Below, one piece after another: positions 9,622 through 19,336 of a stretch of DNA of 64,000 bases. Position 1 is the stretch's first letter. Each line of letters starts with the position of its first letter. Below the pieces are notes generated by a model, which saw nothing but the letters and a program-made list of their open reading frames with translations, ran no database searches and was not told where the DNA came from. Origin of the DNA: Luteimonas kalidii (GTDB taxonomy: Bacteria > Pseudomonadota > Gammaproteobacteria > Xanthomonadales > Xanthomonadaceae); assembly GCF_029887935.1 (NCBI RefSeq), contig NZ_JARXRO010000009.1, positions 15,484 through 79,483 on the forward strand, read 5' to 3'. Made by a program: the position numbers and the translations under genes.

Positions 9622-10935
9622 TCAGCTCTTCAGGCGCAGGGCCCGGTTCACGCCCAGCGCCGCCAGCGTGCCGATCGCACCCGACAGCAGATACAGGCCG
9701 ATGTAGGGCAGGCCGAACTCCGCGCACAGCCCCAGCGCCACCAGCGGCGCGAACGCGGCGCCGATCAGCCAGGCCAGGTCGGAGGTGAGCGCGGCGCCGG
9801 TGTAGCGGTAGCGGCTGCCGAAGTTCGCGGTCACCGCGCCGGCCGCCTGGCCATAGGACAACCCCAGCAGCACGAAGCCCAGCAGCACGAACACCACCTG
9901 CCCCGGGCCGCCGGCGCCGAGCAGGGTCGGCGCGAAGCCACTGTACATCGCGATCGCCACCGCGGTGCCGCCGAGCGTGCGGGCGCGCCCCACGCGGTCG
10001 GCGATCACGCCCGAGGCGACGATGCCCGCCGCCGCCAGCACGCCGCCGAACACCTGCAGCAGCAGGAAGCCGCTGACCGAGTCGTCGGTGAACAGCTCGA
10101 TCCACGACAGCGGGAAGATCGTGACGATGTGGAACATCGCGTAGCTGGCCAGCGCCGCGAACGCGCCGATGAACACGTGCCGCCCGCGGCCGCGGAACAG
10201 CTCGCGTACCGGCGTGGGCTCGAGTTCGAGCTCGCCCATCTTGTCCTGGTATTCGTCGGCCACCACCAGCCGCAGGCGCGCGAACAGCGCCACCACGTTG
10301 ATCGCGAACGCGGCGAAGAACGGATAGCGCCAGCCCCAGGCATGGAAGTCCTCGGGCGAGAGGCTGGAGATCAGGAACGCGAACAGGGCCGCGGCGACGA
10401 TGAAGCCCACCGGCGCGCCCAGCTGGCCGAGCATCGCGTACCAGCCGCGGCGCTGCTTCGGCGCGTTGAGCGCCAGCAGCGACGGCAGCCCGTCCCACGA
10501 GCCGCCCAGTGCCACACCCTGCAGCACCCGGAACAGCGCCAGCAGCACGATCGCGGCCGCGCCGATCGCGCCATAGCCGGGCAGGAACGCGATGCCCGCG
10601 GTCGAGGTGCCGAGCAGGAACAGCGCCACGGTCAGCTTGGTGCTGCGGCTCCAGCGCTGCTGCAGCCACATGCCCAGCACCGTGCCGAGCGGGCGCGCGA
10701 CGAAGGCCAGGGCGAAGATCGCGAACGCGTAGAGCGTGCCGGTCAGCGGTTCGGCGAAGGGAAAGAACACCTTCGGGAACACCAGCGCCGAGGCGATGCC
10801 GTAGACGAAGAAGTCGAAGTATTCCGAGCCGCGGCCCACCACCACGCCGACCGCGATCTCGCCCGGCGCGATGTCCTTGTGCGCCCGCGTGCCGTGGTCG
10901 TGGGCGGAATGGATGGCGTCTGGATGGGCGGACAT
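9622..10935 (-). CDS. MFS transporter, metabolite:H+ symporter type
   Basis: The 437-residue protein has about 12 membrane segments. The MFS signature is visible after helix 2 (FALAFVARPLGTVLG) and again in the second half (GVIADRVGRARTLGG). The N-terminus, with a GSEYFDFFVYG block in helix 1, is characteristic of the metabolite:H+ symporter group that includes proline/betaine, citrate and shikimate permeases. Homology begins at the ATG at 10935; the longer open frame upstream is not needed. It is divergent from cyoA and shares the 167-base control region. The substrate cannot be read from sequence; the acetate-type neighbourhood suggests an organic acid. Confidence 0.85.
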   Translation of the reverse strand: MSAHPDAIHSAHDHGTRAHKDIAPGEIAVGVVVGRGSEYFDFFVYGIASALVFPKVFFPFAEPLTGTLYAFAIFALAFVARPLGTVLGMWLQQRWSRSTKLTVALFLLGTSTAGIAFLPGYGAIGAAAIVLLALFRVLQGVALGGSWDGLPSLLALNAPKQRRGWYAMLGQLGAPVGFIVAAALFAFLISSLSPEDFHAWGWRYPFFAAFAINVVALFARLRLVVADEYQDKMGELELEPTPVRELFRGRGRHVFIGAFAALASYAMFHIVTIFPLSWIELFTDDSVSGFLLLQVFGGVLAAAGIVASGVIADRVGRARTLGGTAVAIAMYSGFAPTLLGAGGPGQVVFVLLGFVLLGLSYGQAAGAVTANFGSRYRYTGAALTSDLAWLIGAAFAPLVALGLCAEFGLPYIGLYLLSGAIGTLAALGVNRALRLKS

Positions 10936-11083
10936 CGTCGGCGTGGCTCTTCTGGCGGGACGACCGGCGCAATGCCGGAATCGGCCGCCGGTGTCAGTGG
11001 CGGCGACGCCAGTGTCGCAGCGACGCAGGCGCGAAGCGATGGGACAAAACGTCCAATGGTCCGGCCCCGGCGCGCTCACTACA

Positions 11084-11097
11084 TTGATCCCGATCAA
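11084..11097. promoter_or_regulatory. FNR/ANR-type palindrome upstream of cyoA
   Basis: TTGAT-CCCG-ATCAA is an exact match to the FNR/ANR consensus half-sites (TTGAT-N4-ATCAA). It ends five bases before the first possible cyoA ATG. This position, downstream of or overlapping any promoter, fits repression of the high-oxygen oxidase at low oxygen. ANR repression of cyo is known in pseudomonads; its action here is inferred. Confidence 0.75.
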
Positions 11098-11102
11098 GCG
11101 CC

Positions 11103-12191
11103 ATGCCGATTCGAGCCCCCATGCCCGCCTTCCCACGCGCCCTGTCCCGGTGGATGCTGCCGTTCGCCGTCCTGCTGCTGTCCGGCTGCGGCACCGTCGT
11201 GCTGTCGCCGCCCGGCGACGTGGCCGCGCAGCAGGGCCGGCTGATCCTGGTCGCCACCGGGCTGATGCTGCTGGTGATCGTGCCGGTGATCGCGCTCACC
11301 TTCCTGTTCGCCTGGCGCTACCGCGCGTCCAACCGCAAGGCCACCTACACCCCGGACTGGGACCACTCCACCCAGCTGGAACTGGTGATCTGGGCGGTGC
11401 CGCTGCTGATCATCATCGCGCTCGGCGCGGTGACCTGGATCAGCACCCACCTGCTCGACCCGCACCGGCCGCTGGAGCGCATCGCGCCCGGGCGCCCGGT
11501 GCCCGAGGACGTGCAGCCGCTGGAGGTGCAGGTGGTGTCGCTGGACTGGAAGTGGCTGTTCGTCTATCCCGAGTACGGCGTGGCCTCGCTCAACCAGATG
11601 GCCGCCCCGGTGGACCGCCCGATCCGCTTCCGGCTCACCTCGTCGACCACGATGAACGCGTTCTACGTGCCGGCGCTGGCGGGCATGGTCTACACCATGC
11701 CGGCGATGGAGACCACGCTGCACGCGGTGATGAACGCGCCCGGCACCTACCGCGGCTTCTCCTCGCACTACAGCGGAGAGGGCTTCTCGCACATGCGCTT
11801 CGACTTCATCGCGCTCGACGACGCGGGCTTCGCGCAGTGGATCGAGACCGCGCGCGCCGGCGGCGCGACGCTCGACCGCGCCGGCTACCTCGCGCTGGAA
11901 GCGCCCAGCGCGCGCGAACCGGCGCGCCTGTACGCCAGCGTGGCGCCGGACCTGTTCGACGCGGTGGTCAACCGCTGCGTCGACACCGACCGGCTGTGCA
12001 TGGACCAGATGATGGCCTTTGATGCGATGGGCGGGCTGGGGCTGGACGGCATCGACGCGCTGGCGATGCCGCGCCGCGGCCGCCTCGATACCGGTCCGTT
12101 CGTCAGCGCCGGCGTGTGCACGGCCGAGGAGGCGCGCGCGCTCGTCCCGCCCTCGCGCCCCGTCATCGCCGGCGGCCTGCAGGCGCCCTGA
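11103..12191 (+). CDS. cyoA: Cytochrome bo3 ubiquinol oxidase subunit II
   Basis: The 362-residue lipoprotein has a lipobox (LSGC, Cys29), two membrane helices (about 45-68 and 85-105) and a periplasmic cupredoxin-like domain that lacks the CuA cysteine/histidine ligands, as expected for a quinol rather than cytochrome c oxidase. The blocks [14 protein letters not shown] and [14 protein letters not shown] are typical of CyoA. It is the first gene of cyoABCD. Two starts (11103 and 11121) are possible; neither has a strong Shine-Dalgarno. The C-terminal tail (about 290-362) with several Cys is longer than the core domain. Confidence 0.95.
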   Translation: MPIRAPMPAFPRALSRWMLPFAVLLLSGCGTVVLSPPGDVAAQQGRLILVATGLMLLVIVPVIALTFLFAWRYRASNRKATYTPDWDHSTQLELVIWAVPLLIIIALGAVTWISTHLLDPHRPLERIAPGRPVPEDVQPLEVQVVSLDWKWLFVYPEYGVASLNQMAAPVDRPIRFRLTSSTTMNAFYVPALAGMVYTMPAMETTLHAVMNAPGTYRGFSSHYSGEGFSHMRFDFIALDDAGFAQWIETARAGGATLDRAGYLALEAPSAREPARLYASVAPDLFDAVVNRCVDTDRLCMDQMMAFDAMGGLGLDGIDALAMPRRGRLDTGPFVSAGVCTAEEARALVPPSRPVIAGGLQAP

Positions 12192-12234
12192 TCCGCTCCC
12201 CGCGACACCCCAGTTTTTCCGGACACCCCTTCAG

Positions 12235-14244
12235 ATGGCTTTCGATCCCTCCACCGTCGAGACGTCCCCGCTGACCGGCCGCATGGCCTGGGACGCGATC
12301 CCGATGCTGCACGACCCGATCATCGCCGCGACCTTCGTCGCCACCTGCCTCGGCGGCCTGGGGCTGCTGGCCGTGATCACGAAGTACCGGCTGTGGGGCT
12401 GGCTGTGGAACGAGTGGTTCACCAGCATCGACCACAAGAAGATCGGCATCATGTACATGGTGCTGGGGCTGGTGATGCTGCTGCGCGGCTTCGCCGACGC
12501 GATCATGATGCGCCTGCACCAGGCGATGGCCTTCGGCGACAGCGCGGGCTACCTGCCGCCGCACCACTACGACCAGATCTTCACCGCCCACGGCGTGATC
12601 ATGATCTTCTTCGTGGCCATGCCGCTGGTCACCGGGCTGATGAACTACATCGTGCCGCTGCAGATCGGCGCGCGCGACGTGGCGTTCCCGTTCCTCAACA
12701 ACTTCAGCTTCTGGATGACCACCGCCGGCGCGATGCTGGTGATGCTGTCGCTGTTCTTCGGCGAGTTCTCCACCGCCGGCTGGCTGGCGCTGTCCAACCT
12801 CGGCAACCAGAGCCCGTGGGTGGGGCTGGACTACTACATCTGGGCGCTGCAGATCGCGGGCGTCGGCACATTGCTGTCGGGCGTGAACCTGCTGGTGACC
12901 ATCATCAAGATGCGCGCGCCCGGCATGGGCCTGATGAAGATGCCGGTGTTCACCTGGACCGCGCTGTGCACCAACGTGCTGATCGTGGTCTCGTTCCCGG
13001 TGCTGACCGCGGTGCTGGCGCTGATGACGCTCGACCGCTACGTGGGCACCAACTTCTTCGGCAGCGACCTCGGCGGCAACGCCATGCTGTACGTGAACCT
13101 GATCTGGATCTGGGGCCACCCGGAGGTCTACATCCTGATCCTGCCGGTGTTCGGCGTGTTCTCCGAGATCGTCTCGACCTACTCCGGCAAGCGCCTGTTC
13201 GGCTACAGCTCGATGGTCTACGCCACGGTGTGCATCACGGTGCTGTCGTACCTGGTGTGGCTGCACCACTTCTTCACCATGGGTTCGGGCGCGAGCGTCA
13301 ACTCGTTCTTCGGCATCACCACGATGATCATCTCGATCCCCACGGGCGCGAAGATCTTCAACTGGCTGTTCACCATGTACCGCGGCCGCATCCGCTTCGA
13401 GGTGCCGATGCTGTGGACGATGGGCTTCATGGTCACCTTCGTGGTGGGCGGCATGACCGGCGTGCTGCTGGCGGTGCCGCCGGCGGACTTCGTGCTGCAC
13501 AACTCGCTGTTCCTGGTGGCGCACTTCCACAACGTGATCATCGGCGGGGTGGTGTTCGGGCTGTTCGCGGCGATGACGCACTGGTTCCCGAAGGCGTTCG
13601 GCTTCCGGCTCGACGATTTCTGGGGCAAGGTCTCGTTCTGGTTCTGGCTGGCCGGCTACTGGCTCGCGTTCACGCCGCTGTACGTGCTCGGCCTGATGGG
13701 CGTGACCCGGCGCATGAGCCACTTCGACGATCCCTCGCTGCAGATCTGGTTCCAGATCGCGCTGCTGGGTGCGGTGCTGGTGGCGATCGGCATCGCCGCG
13801 TTCCTGTGGTGCATCGCGGTCAGCTTCCGTCGCCGCGAGCAGTTGCGCGACGTCACCGGCGATCCCTGGGACGGGCGCACGCTGGAATGGTCGACCTCGT
13901 CGCCGCCGCCGGAATACAACTTCGCCTTCACCCCGGTGGTGCACGACAACGACGCCTGGGCCGACATGAAGCGGCGCGGCTTCCAGCGCCCGGAGAGCGG
14001 CTTCGTGCCGATCCACATGCCGCGCAACACCGGTGCCGGCGTGATCCTCTCGGCGCTGAGCACGGTCTGCGGTTTCGCCCTGATCTGGCACATCTGGTGG
14101 CTGGCGGCGGTGTCGCTGCTGGCGACCGTGGTGTACGCGATCCGGCACAGCTTCGACCGCGACCGCGACTACCACATCCCCGCGCAGACCGTGGCCGCGA
14201 CCGAGGCCGCGCGCACGCAGCAGCTGGGCAGCGTCCATGTCTGA
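12235..14244 (+). CDS. cyoB: Cytochrome bo3 ubiquinol oxidase subunit I
   Basis: This 669-residue heme-copper oxidase catalytic subunit reduces oxygen to water with ubiquinol electrons and pumps protons. It shows [12 protein letters not shown] with the CuB ligand His295 and the cross-linked Tyr299, the His pair in LHHFFTMG, and the heme-ligand segment HFHNVIIGG. The length matches the E. coli subunit (663). Homology starts at the ATG at 12235 (MAFDPSTVE), 43 bases after cyoA. Its last eight bases overlap cyoC. Confidence 0.97.
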   Translation: MAFDPSTVETSPLTGRMAWDAIPMLHDPIIAATFVATCLGGLGLLAVITKYRLWGWLWNEWFTSIDHKKIGIMYMVLGLVMLLRGFADAIMMRLHQAMAFGDSAGYLPPHHYDQIFTAHGVIMIFFVAMPLVTGLMNYIVPLQIGARDVAFPFLNNFSFWMTTAGAMLVMLSLFFGEFSTAGWLALSNLGNQSPWVGLDYYIWALQIAGVGTLLSGVNLLVTIIKMRAPGMGLMKMPVFTWTALCTNVLIVVSFPVLTAVLALMTLDRYVGTNFFGSDLGGNAMLYVNLIWIWGHPEVYILILPVFGVFSEIVSTYSGKRLFGYSSMVYATVCITVLSYLVWLHHFFTMGSGASVNSFFGITTMIISIPTGAKIFNWLFTMYRGRIRFEVPMLWTMGFMVTFVVGGMTGVLLAVPPADFVLHNSLFLVAHFHNVIIGGVVFGLFAAMTHWFPKAFGFRLDDFWGKVSFWFWLAGYWLAFTPLYVLGLMGVTRRMSHFDDPSLQIWFQIALLGAVLVAIGIAAFLWCIAVSFRRREQLRDVTGDPWDGRTLEWSTSSPPPEYNFAFTPVVHDNDAWADMKRRGFQRPESGFVPIHMPRNTGAGVILSALSTVCGFALIWHIWWLAAVSLLATVVYAIRHSFDRDRDYHIPAQTVAATEAARTQQLGSVHV

Positions 14245-14863
14245 GTCCATCGCCCTGTCCCATGCCGACGGCAGCCCGGTGTTCCTGGACACCGCCGGCC
14301 GCCACCATCCCGAAAACGGCACCCTGCTGGGCTTCTGGATCTATCTGCTCAGCGACCTGATGATCTTCGGCAGCCTGTTCGCCACCTTCGGGGTGTTCGC
14401 GCAGAGCTATGCCGCGGGGCCGTCGGGCCGCGACCTGTTCGACCTGAAGCTGATCGCGGTCAACACCGCGGTGCTGCTGCTGTCGTCGATCACCTACGGC
14501 TTCGCGATGATCGCGATGCTCCGGCGCAACGCGCGCGCCACCATCGGCTGGCTGGCGGTGACGGGGCTGCTCGGGCTGGCGTTCCTGGGGATCGAGCTCT
14601 ACGAATTCCAGCACCTGATCCACCTCGGCGCCGGGCCGCAACGCAGCGCCTACCTGTCTGCGTTCTTCGCCCTGGTCGGCACCCACGGCCTGCACGTGCT
14701 GTTCGGCGTGGTGTGGCTGGTGGTGCTGTGCGTGCAGGTCGGCCGCTGGGGTTTGAACCGCACGACCACGCGGCGGATCGCCTGCCTGTCGCTGTTCTGG
14801 CATTTCCTCGACGTCGTGTGGATCGGCGTCTTCACCTTCGTCTACCTGATGGGCGTGCTTTGA
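14237..14863 (+). CDS. cyoC: Cytochrome bo3 ubiquinol oxidase subunit III
   Basis: The 208-residue membrane protein has five hydrophobic helices, as CyoC does, and the family blocks [20 protein letters not shown] and [17 protein letters not shown]. It has no redox centre and stabilises subunit I. The ATG overlaps the end of cyoB, so translation is coupled. Confidence 0.95.
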   Translation: MSESIALSHADGSPVFLDTAGRHHPENGTLLGFWIYLLSDLMIFGSLFATFGVFAQSYAAGPSGRDLFDLKLIAVNTAVLLLSSITYGFAMIAMLRRNARATIGWLAVTGLLGLAFLGIELYEFQHLIHLGAGPQRSAYLSAFFALVGTHGLHVLFGVVWLVVLCVQVGRWGLNRTTTRRIACLSLFWHFLDVVWIGVFTFVYLMGVL

Positions 14864-14877
14864 ACAGGAACGCAGTG

Positions 14878-15255
14878 ATGAGCGACCATTCCCACGATCC
14901 GCACGACGACTTCCTCGAGGCCGGCATTCCGCACGTCAGCGTGAAGGAGTACGCCACCGGCTTCGGCCTGTCGGTGGTGCTGACCGCGATCCCGTTCTGG
15001 CTGGTGATGGCGAAGGTGCTGCCGACGCCGACGATCACGCTGCTGGTGATCCTGGCCTTCGCGATGGTGCAGGTGGTGGTGCACATGGTGTACTTCCTGC
15101 ACATGAACCCGAAGTCCGAGGGCGGCTGGAACCTGCTGGCCCTGATCTTCACCGCGGTGCTGCTGGTGATCGTGCTGATCGGCACGCTGTGGGTGATGCA
15201 CCACATGAACGCGAACATGATGCCGTCGATGCACGACATGGAACGCATGCTCTAG
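14878..15255 (+). CDS. cyoD: Cytochrome bo3 ubiquinol oxidase subunit IV
   Basis: A 125-residue protein with three membrane helices, a His-rich N-terminus (SDHSHDPHDD) and the CyoD block VQVVVHMVYFLHMN. AGGAAC lies seven bases before the ATG. It starts 14 bases after cyoC. CyoD helps assemble the oxidase. No cyoE (heme O synthase) follows; that function must be encoded elsewhere. Confidence 0.94.
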   Translation: MSDHSHDPHDDFLEAGIPHVSVKEYATGFGLSVVLTAIPFWLVMAKVLPTPTITLLVILAFAMVQVVVHMVYFLHMNPKSEGGWNLLALIFTAVLLVIVLIGTLWVMHHMNANMMPSMHDMERML

Positions 15256-15279
15256 CGTCGTCCCTCGCCGTCTCCACGC

Positions 15280-15295
15280 GCCGGGGCTGCCCGGC
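15280..15295 (+). other. Small hairpin between cyoD and the SURF1 gene
   Basis: A perfect six-base GC stem (GCCGGG / CCCGGC) with a GCTG loop, without a T-run. It may trim or stabilise the mRNA between the oxidase genes and the SURF1-regBA segment. Confidence 0.35.
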
Positions 15296-15358
15296 ACGTG
15301 GTCCGGCTGGAGCGCCGCGCCCCGACGCGACCCGCCACCGACACACCGCACCGCCGCC

Positions 15359-16156
15359 ATGACCCCGCATCCCGCCCCTGCGCCACGCCGCGTCCGGAAG
15401 TTCGCCTTCCTGGCGCTGCTGGCGGCGCTGTTCGCGATGTTCTGCGTGCTCGGCACCTGGCAGGTGCAGCGGCTGCAGTGGAAGCGCGACCTGATCGCGC
15501 GGGTCGATGCACGCGTGAATGCCGAACCAGTGGCCGCGCCGGGTCGCGCGGCCTGGGGCGGGATCGACCGCGCCAGCGCGGAGTATCTGCGCGTGTCGGC
15601 GACCGGCCGGTTCCTGCCCGGCCGCGACACCCGCGTCGATGCACTCACCGCAATGGGCCCCGGCGCCTGGATCCTCTCGCCCCTGCGCACCGCGGACGGC
15701 GACGTGGTGCTGGTGAACCGCGGCTTCGTGCCGGCGGACGCGCGCGACGCCACGCCGGTGCCCGCGGGCGAGGTGCGGGTGGAAGGCCTGCTGCGGCTCG
15801 ACGAACCCCGCGGCCGGATCCTGCGCGCGAACGTGCCGGCGCAGGACCGCTGGTTCTCGCGCGACGTGCAGGCGATCGCGGCAGCGCGCGATCTCGGTGC
15901 CGTGGCGCCGTATTTCATCGACGCCGCGTTCGACCCCGCCGCCGCGCCCTGGCCGCGCGGCGGCATGACCGTGGTACGGTTCCGCGACCACCACCTGCAG
16001 TACGCGCTGACCTGGTTCGCGCTGGCGCTGATGCTGGCCTTCGCCGCGTGGCGCGTGCTGTCCGGGCCGCGACTGCGGCGCCGGGTTCCGCACACCGACC
16101 CCCCCGATGCCGCACGCAGCCACGCCGCCCTCGCCGCCCGACCCGATCGCCGCTGA
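15359..16156 (+). CDS. SURF1 family oxidase assembly protein
   Basis: The 265-residue protein has an N-terminal helix (about 14-35), a large periplasmic domain and a C-terminal helix (about 218-238), which is the SURF1 layout. Signature blocks are GTWQVQRLQWK, VLVNRGFVPADAR and HLQYALTWF. SURF1 proteins aid heme insertion into heme-copper oxidase subunit I, so its place after cyoD fits assembly of this enzyme. The last 50 bases overlap the start of the sensor kinase if the upstream ATG of that gene is used. Confidence 0.92.
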   Translation: MTPHPAPAPRRVRKFAFLALLAALFAMFCVLGTWQVQRLQWKRDLIARVDARVNAEPVAAPGRAAWGGIDRASAEYLRVSATGRFLPGRDTRVDALTAMGPGAWILSPLRTADGDVVLVNRGFVPADARDATPVPAGEVRVEGLLRLDEPRGRILRANVPAQDRWFSRDVQAIAAARDLGAVAPYFIDAAFDPAAAPWPRGGMTVVRFRDHHLQYALTWFALALMLAFAAWRVLSGPRLRRRVPHTDPPDAARSHAALAARPDRR

Positions 16157-17459
16157 TCCGCGCGTCGCCGCGCGCGCGACCGGCGACAGCGCCGGGGTGA
16201 ACAACATGCGTCAGCTGATCCAGCTGCGCTGGATCGCGGTGGTCGGCCAGCTGCTCACGATCGTCGTGGTGCACGCCGGGCTCGGGATCGCGCTGCCGCT
16301 GGGGCCGATGCTGGCGGTGCTCGCGGCGCTGGCCACGTTCAACGCGCTGGCGATGCTGCGCTGGCGCGGGCGCGGCCGGGTCACCAACACCGCGCTGCTG
16401 CTGGGCCTGCTCGCCGACGTCGCCGCGCTGACCGCGCAGCTGTACCTGAGCGGCGGCATCGCCAACCCGTTCGCGTTCCTGTACCTGCTGCAGGTGGTGC
16501 TGGCGGCGGTGCTGCTCAAGCCCTGGTCGAGCTGGGTGATCGTGGCGCTGACCAGCGCCTGCGTGGTGGGGCTGGCGCTGTTCCCGGGACCGGTGACCCT
16601 GCCGGCGAGCCCCACCGGCGGACTGTCGGATCCCTACGTGTTCGGCCTGCTGCTGTGCTTCATGCTGATCGCAACCCTGCTGGTGGTGTTCATCACCCGC
16701 ATCGGCCGCATCATCCGCGCGCGCGACGCGCGCCTCGCGGCGCTGCGCCAGCGCGCGGCGGAAGAGGAGCACATCGTGCGCATGGGGCTGCTGGCCTCCG
16801 GCGCCGCGCATGAACTCGGCACGCCGCTGTCGACCCTGGCGGTGATCCTGGGCGACTGGCAGCACCTGCCGCACTTCACCTCCGACCCGGAACTGCTGCA
16901 GGACGTGAGCGAGATGCAGGCGCAGGTGCTGCGCTGCAAGGCGATCGTCTCGGGCATCCTCGCCTCGGCCGGCGAGACCCGCGGCGAGGCGCCGCGCGGC
17001 ACCACGCTGCGCGCGTTCCTCGACGACCTGGTGGACGAATGGAACCGCAGCCGCAGCGTGCGCGGGTTCCGCTACGACGACCGGATCGACCAGGACGTGC
17101 CGATCGTCGCCGACGCCGGCCTGCAGCAGATGCTGTGGAACATCCTCGACAACGCGCTGGAAGCCTCGCGCTCGCGGGTGACGCTGGAGGCGACGCGCAG
17201 CGGCGAGGCGGTGGTGCTGCGCGTGCGCGACGACGGCCCGGGCTTCGGCGCCGGCATGCTCGAACGCCTGGGCACGCCCTACCAGTCCAGCAAGGGCGCG
17301 CCCGGGCGCGGGCTGGGGCTGTTCCTGTCCGTGAACGTGGCGCGCACGCTCGGCGGTACCATCGAGGCGGGCAACGAGCCCGGCGGCGGCGCGGTGGTCA
17401 CGATTACGCTGCCGCTGCCGGCGCTGTCGCTGGAACGCGAGGAGGACGATGGACACTGA
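16107..17459 (+). CDS. regB: RegB/PrrB/RoxS-type redox sensor histidine kinase
   Basis: The 450-residue sensor has six membrane helices in its first 200 residues. The quinone-binding motif GGIANPF is at residues 116-122. The H-box AHELGTPLSTLAVIL has the phosphorylated His235, the redox-active cysteine of the family is at Cys277 (motif RCKAI), and the N and G boxes (WNILDNALEAS, DDGPGFG, GRGLGLFLSV) follow. RegB kinases sense the quinone pool and control respiratory oxidases. Being in the cyo operon suggests feedback on oxidase expression. The start is unsure: ATG 16107 overlaps the SURF1 gene, while ATG 16206 begins near the conserved LIQLRW block. Confidence 0.92.
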   Translation: MPHAATPPSPPDPIAADPRVAARATGDSAGVNNMRQLIQLRWIAVVGQLLTIVVVHAGLGIALPLGPMLAVLAALATFNALAMLRWRGRGRVTNTALLLGLLADVAALTAQLYLSGGIANPFAFLYLLQVVLAAVLLKPWSSWVIVALTSACVVGLALFPGPVTLPASPTGGLSDPYVFGLLLCFMLIATLLVVFITRIGRIIRARDARLAALRQRAAEEEHIVRMGLLASGAAHELGTPLSTLAVILGDWQHLPHFTSDPELLQDVSEMQAQVLRCKAIVSGILASAGETRGEAPRGTTLRAFLDDLVDEWNRSRSVRGFRYDDRIDQDVPIVADAGLQQMLWNILDNALEASRSRVTLEATRSGEAVVLRVRDDGPGFGAGMLERLGTPYQSSKGAPGRGLGLFLSVNVARTLGGTIEAGNEPGGGAVVTITLPLPALSLEREEDDGH

Positions 17460-17988
17460 CCCGCGCCGCCTGCTGATCGTCGAGGACGATGCCGCGTTCG
17501 CGCGCACGCTGTCGCGCTCGTTCGAGCGCCGCGGCTACGAGGTGCGCACCGCATCCGGCCTGGACACGCTCGAGGCCCTGCTGGAGGAATTCGCCCCCAG
17601 CCACGCCGTGGTCGACCTCAAGCTGGCCGGTGGCGGCTCCGGGCTGGCCTGCGTCAGGGCGCTGCACGCGCGCGATCCGGACATGCTGATCGTCGTGCTC
17701 ACCGGCTACGCCAGCATCGCCACCGCGGTCGAGGCGATCAAGCTCGGCGCCCGCCACTACCTGGCCAAGCCGTCGAACACCGACGACATCGAGGCCGCGT
17801 TCGCGCGCGAAGACGGCGACGAGGACGTGCAGCTCACCCGGCGCCCGACCTCGATCAAGACCCTGGAGTGGGAGCACATCCACGAAGCCCTGGCCGCGGC
17901 CGACTTCAACATCTCCGAGGCCGCGCGCCAGCTCGGCATGCACCGCCGCACCCTGGCGCGCAAGCTGGAGAAGCAGCGGGTGAAGTGA
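17449..17988 (+). CDS. regA: RegA/PrrA/RoxR-type response regulator
   Basis: The 179-residue regulator has a receiver domain (acidic residues Glu12, Asp13 and Asp14, phosphorylated Asp56 in VVDLKL, Lys in LAKPSN) and a C-terminal Fis-type helix-turn-helix (ADFNISEAARQLGMHRRTLARKL). RegA proteins control respiration and redox genes. It overlaps the kinase gene by 11 bases, so the pair is translationally coupled and forms the end of the cyo operon. Confidence 0.94.
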   Translation: MDTDPRRLLIVEDDAAFARTLSRSFERRGYEVRTASGLDTLEALLEEFAPSHAVVDLKLAGGGSGLACVRALHARDPDMLIVVLTGYASIATAVEAIKLGARHYLAKPSNTDDIEAAFAREDGDEDVQLTRRPTSIKTLEWEHIHEALAAADFNISEAARQLGMHRRTLARKLEKQRVK

Positions 17989-18016
17989 TGCCGGGACGCG
18001 GCGGCGCAGCCACCGG

Positions 18017-19120
18017 CTATTCCGCGTCCGGTTCCCGGTACACCGTCTCGATGTCGTCGCCGCGTTCGCGACGCACGTTCTCGGCCCAGTGCAGCACCTC
18101 GGCCACGGCGTCGAAGAAATCGCTGCCGATGTAGTCGTCCAGTTCGACCTGCTCGTTGAGTCCGCGCGCCAGCGGCACGTTCTGCAGGATCGGGATGCCT
18201 TCCTCCTGCGCGGTCTTCCTGATCAGTTCGGCGAACGCGCCCTCGCCCTTGGCCACGACCACGGGCAGGTCGGTCTCGCCCGGTTCGTACTGCAGCGCGA
18301 CGGCGATGTGGGTGGGATTGGTCACGACGACGTTCGACTTGCGCACGGAGGAGAGCATGTTCTGCTGCGCCCACTCCTGGTGCAACTGGCGGCGGCGCTG
18401 CTTCACGTAGGGATCGCCCTCGTTCTCGCGGACCTCCTGGCGGATGTCGCGCCGGCTCATGCGCAGCTTCTTGGTGTACGAGAACTTCTGGTACCACACG
18501 TCCAGCGCCGAAACGAAGAAGAACACCGCGATGGTCCACACCGCGATCCACTTCACCCCGTGCCAGAACGCCGCCGCCATCGCCTGCGGCGGGGCGTAGG
18601 GCAGCTTCAGCAGCCATTCCATCATCCCGCGCAGCACGATGTAGCCGATGCCGATCATCGCGGCGCACTTGAGCACCGACTTCACCAGCTCGACCAGGTT
18701 GTCCATCGAGAACATGCGCTTGATGCCCTCGACCGGGTTCATCTTGTCCATGTTCGGCGTGACCTTCTTGATCGACGCGACCGGCCCGACCTGCAGGAAC
18801 TCGATCAGCACGCCGAGCGCGAGCGTCATCGCCATCAGCGGCAGGCACACCCACAGCAGGGTTTCGAACGCCAGCTGGCCCAGCCGCGGCAGCACGATGT
18901 GGAATGGCTGCCCGATCGCCTCCAGGCTCTGGTCGAACAGCGCCTGCAGCCGCCCGTAGATGAACGCGGCCAGCATGCCCCCGAGCGCGATCCAGCCGAG
19001 CAGCAGCACCGTCGCGGTGAGCTCCTTGCTCTTGGCGACGTTGCCTTCCTTGCGCGCGTCGCGGATCTTTTTCGGAGTGGGCTTTTCGGTCTTGTCGGCG
19101 CCCTGGTCCTTGTCGGCCAT
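18017..19120 (-). CDS. sctU: Type III secretion export apparatus switch protein, isolated
   Basis: The 367-residue inner-membrane protein has the N-terminal KTEKPTPKKIRDARKEGNV block, four membrane segments and the self-cleaving NPTH motif at residues 268-271. The cytoplasmic tail (GETDLPVVVAKGEG, EEGIPILQNVPLARGL, DDYIG, AEVLHWAENV) follows the SctU/YscU pattern rather than flagellar FlhB. SctU controls which substrates the type III export gate accepts. No other export-apparatus gene is in the window, so it is an orphan here; it converges with regA and faces three uncharacterised genes. Its Shine-Dalgarno is weak. Confidence 0.88.
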   Translation of the reverse strand: MADKDQGADKTEKPTPKKIRDARKEGNVAKSKELTATVLLLGWIALGGMLAAFIYGRLQALFDQSLEAIGQPFHIVLPRLGQLAFETLLWVCLPLMAMTLALGVLIEFLQVGPVASIKKVTPNMDKMNPVEGIKRMFSMDNLVELVKSVLKCAAMIGIGYIVLRGMMEWLLKLPYAPPQAMAAAFWHGVKWIAVWTIAVFFFVSALDVWYQKFSYTKKLRMSRRDIRQEVRENEGDPYVKQRRRQLHQEWAQQNMLSSVRKSNVVVTNPTHIAVALQYEPGETDLPVVVAKGEGAFAELIRKTAQEEGIPILQNVPLARGLNEQVELDDYIGSDFFDAVAEVLHWAENVRRERGDDIETVYREPDAE

Positions 19121-19254
19121 TGCCGTATCCCGTGCTGGGGGAGGTCGCGCCGGCCGAGGCTAGCATGGCGGTCCGGCGGCGCCCGTCGACGCCGACCGGC
19201 AGCGCGCGCATGAACGCATGCCCGGTGCGCCTGCCGTCCTAGGGACGACCCGAG

Positions 19255-19284
19255 GTGACAGTCGGATGACACGCTCGCTAGAGT
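19255..19284 (+). promoter_or_regulatory. Candidate sigma70-type promoter, divergent from sctU
   Basis: GTGACA (19255-19260) and TAGAGT (19279-19284) are 18 bases apart and lie about 50 bases upstream of the ATG at 19337. Confidence 0.4.
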
Positions 19285-19336
19285 GTGTCCACCGCCGCGA
19301 ACGGCTCCACCACGACACCCGAGTCCCGCACCCGCA

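Noticed and set aside
11084-11097. Reading the palindrome as a Clp/CRP site
   Set aside because: The half-sites are TTGAT/ATCAA, not TGTGA/TCACA; FNR/ANR fits exactly.
18017-19120. Calling this gene flagellar flhB
   Set aside because: The segment after NPTH follows SctU/YscU, and no flagellar gene is in the window.
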